Source: JADJMO01 sp016794445
Lineage (GTDB): Bacteria; Myxococcota_A; Polyangia; Polyangiales; JADJMO01
Length of the DNA stretch: 64,000 nucleotides
Reading direction: 5' to 3'
Assembly: GCA_016794445.1 (NCBI GenBank)
Contig: JAEUKC010000038.1
Span: 1 to 64,000, forward strand
Shown here: piece by piece, positions 36,137-45,351 of the stretch
How positions within the stretch are numbered: position 1 is the stretch's first letter
Layout: every line of letters starts with the position of its first letter
Notes under the pieces: generated by a model
Databases searched by the model: none
Told to the model about the DNA's origin: nothing
What the model saw: the letters and a program-made list of their open reading frames with translations, nothing else
Program-made: the position numbers and the translations under genes

Positions 36137-37825
36137 GTGGGGGACGTCGACGCCCGCGGCCGCAAGACCGACAGCATCCTGTGGATCTGCATCGCAGGCT
36201 GGGCGGCATTCACGTTGCTGAACGCCGCGCAGGGCCGAAGACTGTCGGCGACGATCGACGGAGTCGTGACCGTGGCGACCTGGGGGGTCCATGTGTGGCG
36301 GCGGTCCGGTCGAGAGCGTGACGCCATCGCGGGGCATCTAACCTGCTTCTTCATGGGGGCCGGGCTCACCACCGTGTCCCTCGTGCAGGGCCAGGCCGCT
36401 GCGATGGCGGCCTGGTTCCTCGTGGCCACACCGCTCCTCGCCGGTCACCTGCTGGGAGAGGGCGCTGCGAGGATCTGGAGCGTCCTCGCGGTGCTGATGC
36501 TGGCGACCGTCCAGCTCTCCCCGCTTGCGCTCCACATCCGACCTGAGTTCGTGCACGGTCCGCTCGAGATCTGGGCGGGGGCCGTCGTCCTCGTCACGAT
36601 CCAGCTCGGGTTCGCGACCGTGTCGCTGCGCGCCCAGCGCGAAGACATCGCCGTCATCCGCGCCCAGGCCGAGGAGCTCGCGCACGCGCGCGACGCCGCC
36701 CTGGCCGGTGCGCGGGCGAAGGACGAGTTCCTGGCGATGATGAGCCACGAGATCCGGACCCCGCTGAACGGTGTTCTCGGCATGGCGGACGTCATGGCTA
36801 CGACCCGACTGGCCGATGTTCAACGCGAGCAGCTCGAGACCATCCAGACCAGTGGCGAGGCGCTTCGGGTCATCCTCGACGACATCCTGGACGCAGCAAA
36901 GATGGACGCGGGGATGCTCACCCTCGAGCCGGTTCCGTTCCTCCCCCGGACGATCCTGGCGGACTGCGAGAGGCTCTTCCGAACCCTCGCCGAGCAGAAG
37001 GGGCTGGCGCTGACCGTCGAGATCGCCCCCGAGCTCCCGGAGGCGCTCCTCGGCGACCCGCATCGGATCCGCCAGGTGCTGCTCAACCTGCTGAGCAACG
37101 CGCTCAAGTTCACGGAGAAGGGTGCGGTACGCATCCGCGTGGATGTCGAGGCCGGCGCGACGTCGCGCGTGCACGCGATCGTTCGAGACACGGGGGTCGG
37201 CATCGGTGCCGAAGTGCTCGACAAGCTCTTCCAGCCCTTCGTGCAACTGGACCGGTCCTCACGTCGACGGTTCCAGGGGACGGGGCTCGGCCTCACGATC
37301 AGCCGTCGCCTCGCCCGCTTGATGGGGGGTGAAGTGTGGGCCGAGAGCGAGCCGGGGCAAGGCTCGACGTTTCACTTCACCTTCGAGCTCGTGCCGTCCG
37401 AGCCTCCTCGCCCGCCTGAAGTCGCCTCATCCCCCCGCGCGCTGTCGGTGCTCGTCGTCGAGGACGACGAGATCAATCGTCGAGTGGCCGACGCCTTGCT
37501 CACGAGGCTCGGTCACCGCGCGGAGATGGTCACCTCCGGCGGCGAGGCCGTCGCGGTGCTGACCACGCGCGCCCGCGACTTCGACGTCGTGCTGATGGAC
37601 ATGCGCATGCCGGATCTGGATGGACTCGAGGCCACCCGGCGGGTCCGTGAACGTGTCGTCCGCGTCCACCCCTGGATAGTAGCTGTCACCGCCAACGCGC
37701 GTGGGGTGGACCGCGAGGCCTGCCTCGAGGCGGGAATGGACGATTTCGTCACCAAGCCGCTCTCTGCCGCGTTGCTCCAGGCGGCGCTCGCCCGAGTGCC
37801 CGTGCGATCCGGCCCATCTGGGTGA
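36137..37825 (+). CDS. Membrane hybrid histidine kinase with C-terminal receiver
   Basis: 562 residues from a GTG. Four to five membrane segments (about residues 14-160) form an N-terminal sensor. They are followed by a HisKA helix MSHEIRTPLNGVLG (H204), an intact HATPase (NLLSNALKFTEKG; RDTGVGIG; GTGLGLTISRRL) and a receiver with VLVVEDDEINR, phospho-Asp D488 (VLMDMRMPDLDG), Thr in VAVTAN and Lys in VTKPLS. All catalytic residues are present. No HPt domain or output regulator is adjacent, so its phosphotransfer partner is elsewhere. It closes the accessory signalling region. Confidence 0.95.
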   Translation: MGDVDARGRKTDSILWICIAGWAAFTLLNAAQGRRLSATIDGVVTVATWGVHVWRRSGRERDAIAGHLTCFFMGAGLTTVSLVQGQAAAMAAWFLVATPLLAGHLLGEGAARIWSVLAVLMLATVQLSPLALHIRPEFVHGPLEIWAGAVVLVTIQLGFATVSLRAQREDIAVIRAQAEELAHARDAALAGARAKDEFLAMMSHEIRTPLNGVLGMADVMATTRLADVQREQLETIQTSGEALRVILDDILDAAKMDAGMLTLEPVPFLPRTILADCERLFRTLAEQKGLALTVEIAPELPEALLGDPHRIRQVLLNLLSNALKFTEKGAVRIRVDVEAGATSRVHAIVRDTGVGIGAEVLDKLFQPFVQLDRSSRRRFQGTGLGLTISRRLARLMGGEVWAESEPGQGSTFHFTFELVPSEPPRPPEVASSPRALSVLVVEDDEINRRVADALLTRLGHRAEMVTSGGEAVAVLTTRARDFDVVLMDMRMPDLDGLEATRRVRERVVRVHPWIVAVTANARGVDREACLEAGMDDFVTKPLSAALLQAALARVPVRSGPSG

Positions 37826-37961
37826 GCGGCTTGCGGTTTCGAGACCCGCCGGCGAAAGCAATCGCCAGCGCGGCGTGAGCGGCCTTGCCGCCGGCCCGCG
37901 ACCGACGCATGCGTATCAACAGGCGCCTGACCCACGAACGTTGTGGGCCCCGCCGCAGTGG

Positions 37962-38675
37962 TCATGGCTTGGCTGGCTGACCGCACTGGGCGAGCATGCT
38001 CTCGGGGGTTCCACACCGCCCAGAGTATGCGACCCCGCTATCGTGCCTCTTCTCGAGCAGGATGGCCTCTTTTGCCTGCAGGGCGCATTCGGCATCGCGC
38101 TTGGCCGAATGCAACGCACACGCGAACTCGAGCCGGGCGGCGGCGTTGTCGGGCTCGAGGGCGACCACGGCGCCGAGGTCCGCCAAGGACGCGGACAACG
38201 CCCCGTCGCGGAGCTTGATTCGACCCCGCTCGAGGAGCGCCGCCGTGTCGCGCGGGTCGATTCGGATCGCCTCGTCCAGCTTGTGCAGCGTGGCTTCGTC
38301 CTCCGCGCGGCGGGCAGCGTTCTGGCGCGCGGTCCTCGCGGCCTTCTCGTCGGCGTCGCGCGCCGCCACGTTCTCCGCGTGAATCTCGGTGCCGACCGCA
38401 ATTCCGAGCAGGCCGAGGAAGGAGACTAGGCAGCTCAGCAGAACCTCCCGGGCCGCGGCCTTGTGCCGGCCCCGGAGCGCGAGGCCGACGACGAGCCCCA
38501 GGAGCAGGCCGAGGAACCAGGCGGTGTATACGAAGAGCGGGTAGGCGTTCGAGAGGCCGAACTCGGGCCTTGCGCGAAAGGCCATCGGGTTGACGAGATA
38601 GGGCCATATCGACCAGACGCCGAGCAGGCACGCTGAGGCAGCGATGACGTACCCGAGTCGGCCTCGGCTTCCCAT
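37962..38675 (-). CDS. TPR-containing membrane protein
   Basis: 237 residues from the ATG at 38675. Three hydrophobic segments lie near the N-terminus (YVIAASACLLGVWSIWPY; YTAWFLGLLLGLVVGLAL; LLSCLVSFLGLLGIAVG). A charged Ala/Arg/Glu helix and about two TPR-like units follow (LDEAIRIDPRDTAALLERG; LADLGAVVALEPDNAAARLE). It lies 156 bases downstream of the Ser/Thr kinase on the same strand, so it may be co-transcribed and act as a kinase partner or substrate. The function is not known. Confidence 0.75.
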   Translation of the reverse strand: MGSRGRLGYVIAASACLLGVWSIWPYLVNPMAFRARPEFGLSNAYPLFVYTAWFLGLLLGLVVGLALRGRHKAAAREVLLSCLVSFLGLLGIAVGTEIHAENVAARDADEKAARTARQNAARRAEDEATLHKLDEAIRIDPRDTAALLERGRIKLRDGALSASLADLGAVVALEPDNAAARLEFACALHSAKRDAECALQAKEAILLEKRHDSGVAYSGRCGTPESMLAQCGQPAKP

Positions 38676-38831
38676 GCCTGTGGGATACCACTTCACCCTG
38701 CTCGTCGACCCGCTGCTTGCTTCGCCTAGATGACAAAATGCATGCTGGTCTTCGCGCGCCCTCACCCACCCGCGACCGTCGCGACGGTGTGCGGCGATCT
38801 CGCCCGACGCACACTCCTCGAGGTCCACCCT

Positions 38832-40322
38832 TCACTTCTTCTTCGGGGCCCACGGGTCGTCGATGTCGTCGCCCGGTGGCTTCTTGGTGGGCGGAGGCGG
38901 TGGGGTCCACTTGGTCGGCGTCGGGGTCGTCGGGGGCGTGACCGACGGGACCACCGAGGGCGCGATCGCGGACGGAGGGGGCTCCACCGACGACGGGGTG
39001 GGCAACGGCACCGGCGCGGTCGAGGACTCGCTCGCCGAGGCCGTCGGCTTGCTCGCCGCCTCGGTCGAGCCTCCCTTGGCCGAACCCTTGCCGTCCACCG
39101 CCGACCCCGCGCCGCGCCGGACGACGAGCGCCGTGACCACGATGCAGAGGCCGAGACCCAGCACCACGAACAGGGCCATCATGCCGATGCGCTGCACGCG
39201 CGCCTCGCGCTCGGTGCGGAACGCGGCGTCGATCTCGGCGCGGTGCGGGGGCTCGAGCTCGTCGGCGAGCCCCGCGACCGAGGTGCGGCCCCCCGGTTCC
39301 CCCGGGCGGAACGCCGGCCGGCGGATGCCCGAGACCTCCGCCGCGATGATCGCGCGCCCGTCGGGCCCGACCTGCACGATGCGATCGAGGTCGACCACGA
39401 GCTCGTCCATCGACGAGTACCGATCCTCGGGCCGCTTCGCGAGCGCCTTGAGGGTCACGTCCTCGAGCGCGCCGAGCTCGTGCGCGGGACCGGGCAGCTG
39501 CGAGGGCGGCACCGGCGCCTCGAACATGTGCTTGGTGAGCACGCCCATGTACGTGTCGGCCTCGAACGGCACCCGACCCGTGAACATCTCGTACATGATG
39601 ACGCCGAGCGCGTAGATGTCGGTCCGCGCGTCGATCACGCCGCCCGACGCCTGCTCCGGGCTCATGTAGTGCGGCGTGCCGAACACCATGCCGGTGCGCG
39701 TGAGCTTGGCGGAGCCCGCCACCTTGGCGACGCCGAAGTCGAGGATCTTCGCGGTCTCGCGCCCACCCACGGTGAGCACGAACACGTTGTCGGGCTTGAG
39801 ATCGCGGTGGACCACCGAGGCGTCGTGCGCGGCCTGCAGCGCCTTGGCGACGTCGCGGATGATGGTGACCGCGCGCAGCGCCGGCAGCGAGCCGCCGAGC
39901 TTGATCATCCGCGCGAGCGGCTGACCATCGAGGTACTCCATGACCATGTACGCGCTGCCGTCGGGGAGCGCGGCGAAGTCGGTGATCTCGACGACGTTGG
40001 GGTGCTGGATCTGCCCCGCGGCCTGCGCCTCCTGGAGGAAACGCGCGCGGGTCTCCGGGTCGCGCGCGAGATCCTTCTTGAGCATCTTGAGCGCGAAGCG
40101 CTTGTTGAGCTTGGTGTGGGTGACGGCGAACACCATCCCCATGCCGCCTTCGCCGAGCACGCGGTCGACCCGGTACACGTTGCCGACGATCGCGCCGGGC
40201 ACGATCTCGTCGCCGGGGCGCGGGCCGACGCCTCCCTCTTCCACCTCGAGCTTCGCGCCGTCGAACGGGCAGAACGCGGCCTCGCCCGAGAACCGTTGCC
40301 CGCAGGTGGCACAGACGCGCAC
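38832..40322 (-). CDS. Membrane Ser/Thr protein kinase with N-terminal zinc ribbon
   Basis: 496 residues from a GTG. The N-terminus CATCGQRFSGEAAFCPFDG resembles half of a zinc ribbon. The Hanks-type kinase domain (about residues 50-310) has GEGGMGMVF, catalytic Lys in FALKML, VVHRDLKPDN, ILDFGVA and MSPEQA, all intact. One membrane segment (GMMALFVVLGLGLCIVV, about residue 375) leads to a Ser/Pro/Thr-rich extracytoplasmic tail ending in Lys. It lies 44 bases downstream of a zinc-ribbon SPFH-like gene on the same strand. Confidence 0.95.
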   Translation of the reverse strand: MRVCATCGQRFSGEAAFCPFDGAKLEVEEGGVGPRPGDEIVPGAIVGNVYRVDRVLGEGGMGMVFAVTHTKLNKRFALKMLKKDLARDPETRARFLQEAQAAGQIQHPNVVEITDFAALPDGSAYMVMEYLDGQPLARMIKLGGSLPALRAVTIIRDVAKALQAAHDASVVHRDLKPDNVFVLTVGGRETAKILDFGVAKVAGSAKLTRTGMVFGTPHYMSPEQASGGVIDARTDIYALGVIMYEMFTGRVPFEADTYMGVLTKHMFEAPVPPSQLPGPAHELGALEDVTLKALAKRPEDRYSSMDELVVDLDRIVQVGPDGRAIIAAEVSGIRRPAFRPGEPGGRTSVAGLADELEPPHRAEIDAAFRTEREARVQRIGMMALFVVLGLGLCIVVTALVVRRGAGSAVDGKGSAKGGSTEAASKPTASASESSTAPVPLPTPSSVEPPPSAIAPSVVPSVTPPTTPTPTKWTPPPPPTKKPPGDDIDDPWAPKKK

Positions 40323-40366
40323 GGCCCGAGCCTAGCACCGCGCGCCCCCCGGGACGTCAGGTGAAC

Positions 40367-41041
40367 TCAGCCCGGTTCGTTGCCTGTCGGGGTTGCGGCG
40401 CCGCACGAAGCACAGAACTTCGCGCTGGCCGAGAGCACGTGCGTGCACGCGAGGCAGGTGCGCGCGCGCGCCACGCGCACGCCACAGTGGGCGCAGAACG
40501 CGTTGAGTTCACCGGGCTCGCCGCACCCCGGACACGGCAGGATGCCCTCGGTCGTGGACAGCGGCGGCGGCGGCGTGAGCGATGGCCGCTGCGCCTCGGC
40601 GTCGCGAAAGCCCGCGGCGAGGAACGCGGCCGGCACGCTGCGCAGCTGCTCGATCCACGCGTGGACGTCGAGCGGTGGCCCCCGTCGCGCGAGGGTGCGC
40701 ACGCAGGCCTCCGGATCGGCGATCACCACCGAGCGGCCGCCGGTCTCGAACGCGCGGATCGCGACGAACCAGATCCGCACCGCCCAGCCCTCGTGTCGCA
40801 GCGTCTCCGCGAGGAACGGCGCGGTGGACTCGCGCAGGATGTGGCGCCCGGGGCCGAGCACGCCGATCGGCTCGTGGTCCACGCCCACGAACACGGCCAC
40901 GTCGCCGGACTCCACGGTGAGCTCCGCGGCGATCGGGACGATGTACGCGCTGTGCCGGGCGATCGGCTCCCCGCGCATGGAAACGGGGCGGCCGACATGG
41001 TGTTCGACCGCCCCTTCCTTGATGAACTCGAAGATCCCCAT
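40367..41041 (-). CDS. Short SPFH/YdjI-like protein with tandem zinc ribbons
   Basis: 224 residues. The N-terminus MGIFEFIKEGAVEHHVGRPV and the block VGVDHEPIGVLGPGRH match the start of the larger SPFH protein just upstream (MGIFDFVKQGTQ; FKDGRVVGVLGPGRH), so the two are paralogues. After about residue 150 a Pro-rich linker leads to two zinc ribbons (CPGCGEPGELNAFCAHCG and CLACTHVLSASAKFCASCG). It probably works with the upstream protein at the membrane. The ribosome site is weak. Confidence 0.7.
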   Translation of the reverse strand: MGIFEFIKEGAVEHHVGRPVSMRGEPIARHSAYIVPIAAELTVESGDVAVFVGVDHEPIGVLGPGRHILRESTAPFLAETLRHEGWAVRIWFVAIRAFETGGRSVVIADPEACVRTLARRGPPLDVHAWIEQLRSVPAAFLAAGFRDAEAQRPSLTPPPPLSTTEGILPCPGCGEPGELNAFCAHCGVRVARARTCLACTHVLSASAKFCASCGAATPTGNEPG

Positions 41042-41134
41042 CTGCTTTTGTTCGCCCTACGTGCCGCCGCTACGGCGCTTCGCCCCTTCGCGACGTCACT
41101 TTCGGGCTCACACGGGTTGCTCGTGTTCTGCGCG

Positions 41135-42598
41135 TCAGGCCATCACGTTCTTGGCGGCGACCCAGCCGGGCAGACCGGGCTTCCAGACCATGACCTGATC
41201 GGGGCTCGCGTTGCGGCGACCGAGCTCCTCGCGGAGACCGTTGACGCCGGTGACCTGGACGACACCCTCCGCGAACTGCACGTGGAAGGTCTCCACGATG
41301 GGGGGCGGCGGGGGCGGCGGGGGCGGCGGGGGCGGAGGCGGAGGCGCCATGCCGGGGAGGAACGGAGCGATCTCCGGCGCGGCGGAGGCCGCCTTCCAGC
41401 TCGGCCAGCCCTGCGCCCAGACCTGGGTCATGCCGGCGCCCGACGGGCCCATCTCCTGGACCAGCGCGGTCGCGAGCATCTGCGCGTTGGCGAAGGGGCC
41501 CTTCTGCCCGCCCGCACCCGCGTAGTAGTAGGGACCCCCGGCGGGCCCGCCCTGCGGCGGAGCGAACTGCGGGGCCGGTGCGCCCGGAGCGCCCTGGCCG
41601 TACATGCCCTGGCCCATCTGCCCGGCCATGCCGACGCCGACGGCCATCTGCGCGCCCATGAGGCCCATGCCGCCACCACCCTCGCCGGTGGCCATGCCCT
41701 GGCCGGCGCCGATCATGGCCTGACCGACGGCGTAGTTGTTGTAGTTGCCGGCGAGCTGCTGGACGTAGCGCTGGTCGTTGGAGAACTTCTGGTCGAGGAC
41801 CGCCTGCTGGCGGGCCGCGGCGGCCTGGCCCTCGAAGGTGCCCTGCGCGACGTCCATCTTGGCGACGGCGATCTCGCGCTTCTTCTCGGCGAGGACGGCC
41901 TGGAACTTCTTGAGCTCCGCGAGATCCTCGGGCGTGAAGTTCAGGTTGAACATGCCCATCGTGGCGACCTTGAGGCCGCACGTCGCGAGCTCCGGGCACT
42001 CCCGGATGAAGCGCTCGCCGATCTGCTTGGTCATCGCGGCGGTCTTGATGACGCTGATCTGCTCCTGATCGCAGATCTGGCCGATGACCGTCTTGGCGCC
42101 GAGCATGAACTGGCCCTTGATCCAGTCGAGCACCTCGTCGTTGCTGCCCGCGGCCGCCTGGCCGACGTACTGCACGACGAACGTGGCCGGGTCGGTGACC
42201 TGCACGGCGAACTCGCCGAAGATGCGCGGCGAGACGATGAGGCCCGTCATCGGGTCCTCGAGATCGGCGAGGGTGCCGCCGAACTTCACGCCGCGGACCG
42301 GCGCCGTCTTCACGAAGAAGACCTCGGCGATGAAGAGGTTCCCGCCCGTGAACTTGTCGACGATGTTGCCGAGGAACGGGATGTTCGACGACTGCATCGT
42401 GTGGCGCCCCGGCCCGAGGACACCGACCACGCGCCCGTCCTTGAAGAAGACGGCACACTCGTCGCTGTCGACGGTGAGCTGGGCGTAGGCAGGGACCGTC
42501 TGGTCGGGGTGCTTGTAGACGATGAACTGCTTCGCGGGGTCCGGCCGCGCGATGCACATCTCCTGCGTACCCTGCTTGACGAAGTCGAAGATCCCCAT
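41135..42598 (-). CDS. SPFH-domain (YdjI/virion-core-like) protein with C-terminal GYF_2-like domain
   Basis: 487 residues. The SPFH/band-7-like domain covers about 1-230 (MGIFDFVKQGTQ; FKDGRVVGVLGPGRHTMQS), then a helical Lys/Ala/Gln stretch (FTPEDLAELKKFQAVLAEKK), a Gly/Met/Gln-rich region and a 15-Pro run. The last 55 residues end VMVWKPGLPGWVAAKNV, like a GYF_2 domain. B. subtilis YdjI, next to the zinc-ribbon protein YdjG, is the closest recognised parallel. The gene starts with GGAG at good spacing and probably heads an operon with the zinc-ribbon paralogue and kinase. Confidence 0.82.
   Translation of the reverse strand: MGIFDFVKQGTQEMCIARPDPAKQFIVYKHPDQTVPAYAQLTVDSDECAVFFKDGRVVGVLGPGRHTMQSSNIPFLGNIVDKFTGGNLFIAEVFFVKTAPVRGVKFGGTLADLEDPMTGLIVSPRIFGEFAVQVTDPATFVVQYVGQAAAGSNDEVLDWIKGQFMLGAKTVIGQICDQEQISVIKTAAMTKQIGERFIRECPELATCGLKVATMGMFNLNFTPEDLAELKKFQAVLAEKKREIAVAKMDVAQGTFEGQAAAARQQAVLDQKFSNDQRYVQQLAGNYNNYAVGQAMIGAGQGMATGEGGGGMGLMGAQMAVGVGMAGQMGQGMYGQGAPGAPAPQFAPPQGGPAGGPYYYAGAGGQKGPFANAQMLATALVQEMGPSGAGMTQVWAQGWPSWKAASAAPEIAPFLPGMAPPPPPPPPPPPPPPPIVETFHVQFAEGVVQVTGVNGLREELGRRNASPDQVMVWKPGLPGWVAAKNVMA
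41301..41343. repeat. GGGGGCGGC tandem repeat encoding poly-proline
   Basis: About four copies of GGGGGCGGC plus degenerate units inside the SPFH gene. On the coding strand they give the 15-residue Pro run. Such a tract is prone to slippage, and any change not divisible by three would remove the GYF_2-like end. Confidence 0.8.
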
Positions 42599-42876
42599 CG
42601 AAACGCTCCTTGGGTCGCTCAGCAGAACGACGCTCGACGCAAGATAGGGACGGTGACCACGCGCCGCAACGGGAGCCGGAGCGCCTGCCGCCGGCCCCCC
42701 CGCGTCGGTCGAGCCGGCCCTTCGTTTCGGAGCTGGACACCCCGATTTTTGCGGAATTCCGGTGGGGCGGCACGTTGTCCAGGGCTCCTGCCCCGAAAGT
42801 GGAAAAATGTCCCCCCCGAACATGGGGGTTATCGACCGTCCGGGGTCTGCCGTAGGCTTGGTGCAAGGAGCAACCC

Positions 42877-43218
42877 ATGACCCGTGATGCCATCCTCGGA
42901 CTGTCCGTGCTGTCGATCGCTCTCCTGGCTTGTGGCGGCGGAAGCTCGGGCGCCAACAACAGCAGCGGCAGCGGCGAGTGGACCATCGTGATCGACAAGG
43001 ACTTCGGCGAGGACGCCTACAAGTTCCCCAAGGTGTTCGCCATCCAGGCCAAGAAGCACGGCTGCGACGTGAGCCTCAAGGACGAGGGCTCGGGCGCGGT
43101 CTGCTCGGACGGCACCGCCGTCATGCTCCGCCAGGGCACCAAGATCACGGTCGGCTGCAAGCAGATGTCGCAGGCCGACTGCAAGGCCCTCGTCTCGGCG
43201 ATCATCAACGAGAAGTGA
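42877..43218 (+). CDS. Small lipoprotein
   Basis: 113 residues: a signal peptide ending SIALLAC with lipobox Cys at residue 19, a Gly/Ser/Asn linker, and a small beta-rich domain (EWTIVIDKDFGEDAYKFPK; GTKITVGCKQMSQADCKALV) with four Cys that may pair in the envelope. The ATG at 42877 has AAGGAG upstream. I do not recognise the domain. The next gene is another short lipoprotein with similar size and Cys pattern, possibly a diverged duplicate. Confidence 0.7.
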   Translation: MTRDAILGLSVLSIALLACGGGSSGANNSSGSGEWTIVIDKDFGEDAYKFPKVFAIQAKKHGCDVSLKDEGSGAVCSDGTAVMLRQGTKITVGCKQMSQADCKALVSAIINEK

Positions 43219-43248
43219 CCCGTACGCCTGCGGCGCGCGGGTTGCAGC

Positions 43249-43638
43249 GTGTCGACTGTGCGCGGACTCCTGCCCTGGCTGGTCCTGGTCGTCGGCTGTG
43301 CCCGGCTGCCAGTGTTCACGGGTCAGACCGACCAGGGCTGGGTGACGTTCCGCGTACCGACGGCGCGTGAGCCGAGCGACATCTTGCCCGCCTTCCGCGC
43401 GAGCGCGCGCTGGGCCGGCTGCGGGACCGACCCGCTCTTCGAGCGCCGAGGCCGGAGCAAGCTGACCTACGGCCACGTGGCCCACTGCGACGAGGGCATC
43501 CTCGCAGTGGTCCTCTTCGAGGATGCTCTGGTCGTGGGCTGCCACAGCCCGATGACCTTGCCGCAGTGTCAGGCACTGTTCGCTCGCATCTGCGAGGCGC
43601 GCGACGAGATGATGGCGCCCGCGTCGTGGGCGCGTTGA
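43249..43638 (+). CDS. Small lipoprotein, possible diverged duplicate of its neighbour
   Basis: 129 residues from a GTG at 43249 (a second GTG lies 9 bases later). The signal peptide ends LVLVVGC (Cys17). The mature part has WVTFRVPTAREPSDILPAFR and four Cys, two in VVGCHSPMTLPQCQALF, a spacing that parallels VGCKQMSQADCKALV in the preceding lipoprotein. That parallel suggests a shared fold. Function unknown. Confidence 0.65.
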   Translation: MSTVRGLLPWLVLVVGCARLPVFTGQTDQGWVTFRVPTAREPSDILPAFRASARWAGCGTDPLFERRGRSKLTYGHVAHCDEGILAVVLFEDALVVGCHSPMTLPQCQALFARICEARDEMMAPASWAR

Positions 43639-43669
43639 GCGCGTCGGGGGACTGGGATACAACCGTCGC

Positions 43670-44929
43670 GTGAACCAGGAACCGGCGGTCAACGCGGCCA
43701 ACACCTTCCCCTGCGCCAAGTGCGGCGGCGCGCTCGCGTGGGACGCGGGCAAGGCGTCTTTGGTGTGCCCCTTCTGCGGGCACCAGCAGCCGATGCCCAC
43801 GGGCGTCGTCGGGCACGAGGGTGTGCAGGAGATCTCGATCGAGGAGGGCTACGCCAAGGCCGTCAAGGGCTACGGCACGCCGGTCCAGTCGATCCAGTGC
43901 AAGGACTGTGGCGCCACGGTCAACGTCGGCGACAACGAACGCACGACCAAGTGCGCGTTCTGCGGCAGCCACCAGGTGCTGCAGGTGGAGAACGACGCCA
44001 ACGCGATCCGGCCCGAGTCGCTCGTGCCGTTCCAGATCCCCAAGGAGAAGGCGAGCGGGTCGTTCACCGAGTGGCTGTCGGGCCTGTGGTTCCGCCCGAG
44101 CGATCTCTCGCGCATGTCCAAGGTGCAGGAGATCTACGGCGTCTACGTGCCGTTCTGGACCTTCGACGCGCAGGTCCACAGCGAGTGGAACGCGGAGGCC
44201 GGCTACTACTACTACGAGACCGAGTACTACACGACGACCGACAGCGAGGGGAACACGGTCCAGGAGTCGCGCCAGGTGCAGTACACGCGGTGGGAGCCCG
44301 CCTGGGGCCGCCGCAGCGACTTCTACGACGACACCCTCATCTGCGCCTCCAAGGGCTTGCCCAAGGAGCTCGTCGACCAGTTCGCCACGTTCAACACCAA
44401 GCTGCTCGTGCCCTACAACCCGCAGTACCTCGCGGGCTGGCGCGCGGAGTCGTACGCGATCGACCTCCACGGCGCGCACGGCGAGGCCAAGAACCGGATG
44501 GCCAAGTCGCAGGAGGCCAACTGCGCCCGCGACGTGCCCGGCGACACGCACCGCAACCTGTTCGTGAACAACACGTTCTCGGCGGAGACGTTCAAGCACG
44601 TGCTCCTGCCGGTGTGGATCGCCGCCTACCGCTACAAGGACAAGCCCTACCGGTTCCTGGTCAACGGCCAGACCGGCGAGGTGAAGGGCGAGGCCCCGTA
44701 CTCGTTCTGGAAGATCTTCTTCACGGTGCTCGCCGTGGTCGCGGTGATCGCGGTCATCGGCTACCTCGTCGCGCAGAACAACGCGAGCAAGCAGGAGAAG
44801 AAGAAGAAGACGGACACCGAAGAGGAGTCCCCGAAGAAGAAGAAGAAGAAGAAGTCCTCGGACGACGAGGGCTCGCTCCACCGGTTCCACGACGTACGCG
44901 ACCAGGTGATCGTCGCGGTGCCGGTTTGA
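43670..44929 (+). CDS. YdjG-like zinc-ribbon membrane protein
   Basis: 419 residues from a GTG. Two zinc ribbons open the protein (CAKCGGALAW...CPFCG and CKDCGATVNVG...CAFCG). A large domain with an odd Tyr-rich patch (GYYYYETEYYTTTD) follows, then one membrane segment (FFTVLAVVAVIAVIGYLVA, about residue 355) and a Lys/Glu-rich tail with a KKKKKKK run. B. subtilis ydjG, which encodes a similar protein, lies beside an SPFH gene, as here. The TTG of the next gene overlaps its stop. Confidence 0.75.
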   Translation: MNQEPAVNAANTFPCAKCGGALAWDAGKASLVCPFCGHQQPMPTGVVGHEGVQEISIEEGYAKAVKGYGTPVQSIQCKDCGATVNVGDNERTTKCAFCGSHQVLQVENDANAIRPESLVPFQIPKEKASGSFTEWLSGLWFRPSDLSRMSKVQEIYGVYVPFWTFDAQVHSEWNAEAGYYYYETEYYTTTDSEGNTVQESRQVQYTRWEPAWGRRSDFYDDTLICASKGLPKELVDQFATFNTKLLVPYNPQYLAGWRAESYAIDLHGAHGEAKNRMAKSQEANCARDVPGDTHRNLFVNNTFSAETFKHVLLPVWIAAYRYKDKPYRFLVNGQTGEVKGEAPYSFWKIFFTVLAVVAVIAVIGYLVAQNNASKQEKKKKTDTEEESPKKKKKKKSSDDEGSLHRFHDVRDQVIVAVPV

Positions 44930-45333
44930 GCTTCGTCTTCCGCCGCCCGGTGCGGTTCGACGAGATCGACGCGGCGGGATACGTCTATTTCCCCAAGATC
45001 GTCGCCCTCGGCCACGAGGCCATGGAGCGCATGATCGGCGAGGCCTACCCGGGTGGGTACGCCGCGTGGGTGGTCGAGCGCCGCGTCGGGCTGCCCTGCG
45101 TGCACGTGGAGAGCGATTTTCGGGCGCCGCTGCGCTTCGGCGACGAGCTCGTGGTCGAGAGCACGGTCGTGAAGCTCGGCGACTCGAGCGTGCGCTTCGA
45201 CGTGAAGGTCGGCCGTGGCGATGGCGTCGCGTGCGCCACGATCGGGTACGTGGTCGCGTGCGCGGACCTCGCGGGGCCGAGCAAGCGCACGCTGCCCGAC
45301 GACCTGCGCGCGGCCCTCGCTCGCTACGCGTGA
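44926..45333 (+). CDS. 4-hydroxybenzoyl-CoA thioesterase-family (YbgC-like) hotdog thioesterase
   Basis: 135 residues from a TTG at 44926 that overlaps the previous stop as TTGA. The hotdog-fold signature is RFDEIDAAGYVYFPKIVALG with the catalytic Asp, followed by ESDFRAPLRFGDELVVES, typical of the 4HBT/YbgC group that hydrolyses acyl-CoA or acyl-ACP thioesters. The expected length is 130-140, so it is complete. The start choice rests on the family N-terminus, since no ATG is available. Confidence 0.85.
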   Translation: MSFVFRRPVRFDEIDAAGYVYFPKIVALGHEAMERMIGEAYPGGYAAWVVERRVGLPCVHVESDFRAPLRFGDELVVESTVVKLGDSSVRFDVKVGRGDGVACATIGYVVACADLAGPSKRTLPDDLRAALARYA

Positions 45334-45351
45334 CCCGATATACTCGGTCGG

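Noticed and set aside
41301..41343. GGGGGCGGC units as a CRISPR or regulatory repeat
   Set aside because: It is a codon-level simple repeat inside a gene, giving a poly-proline linker; there are no spacers.
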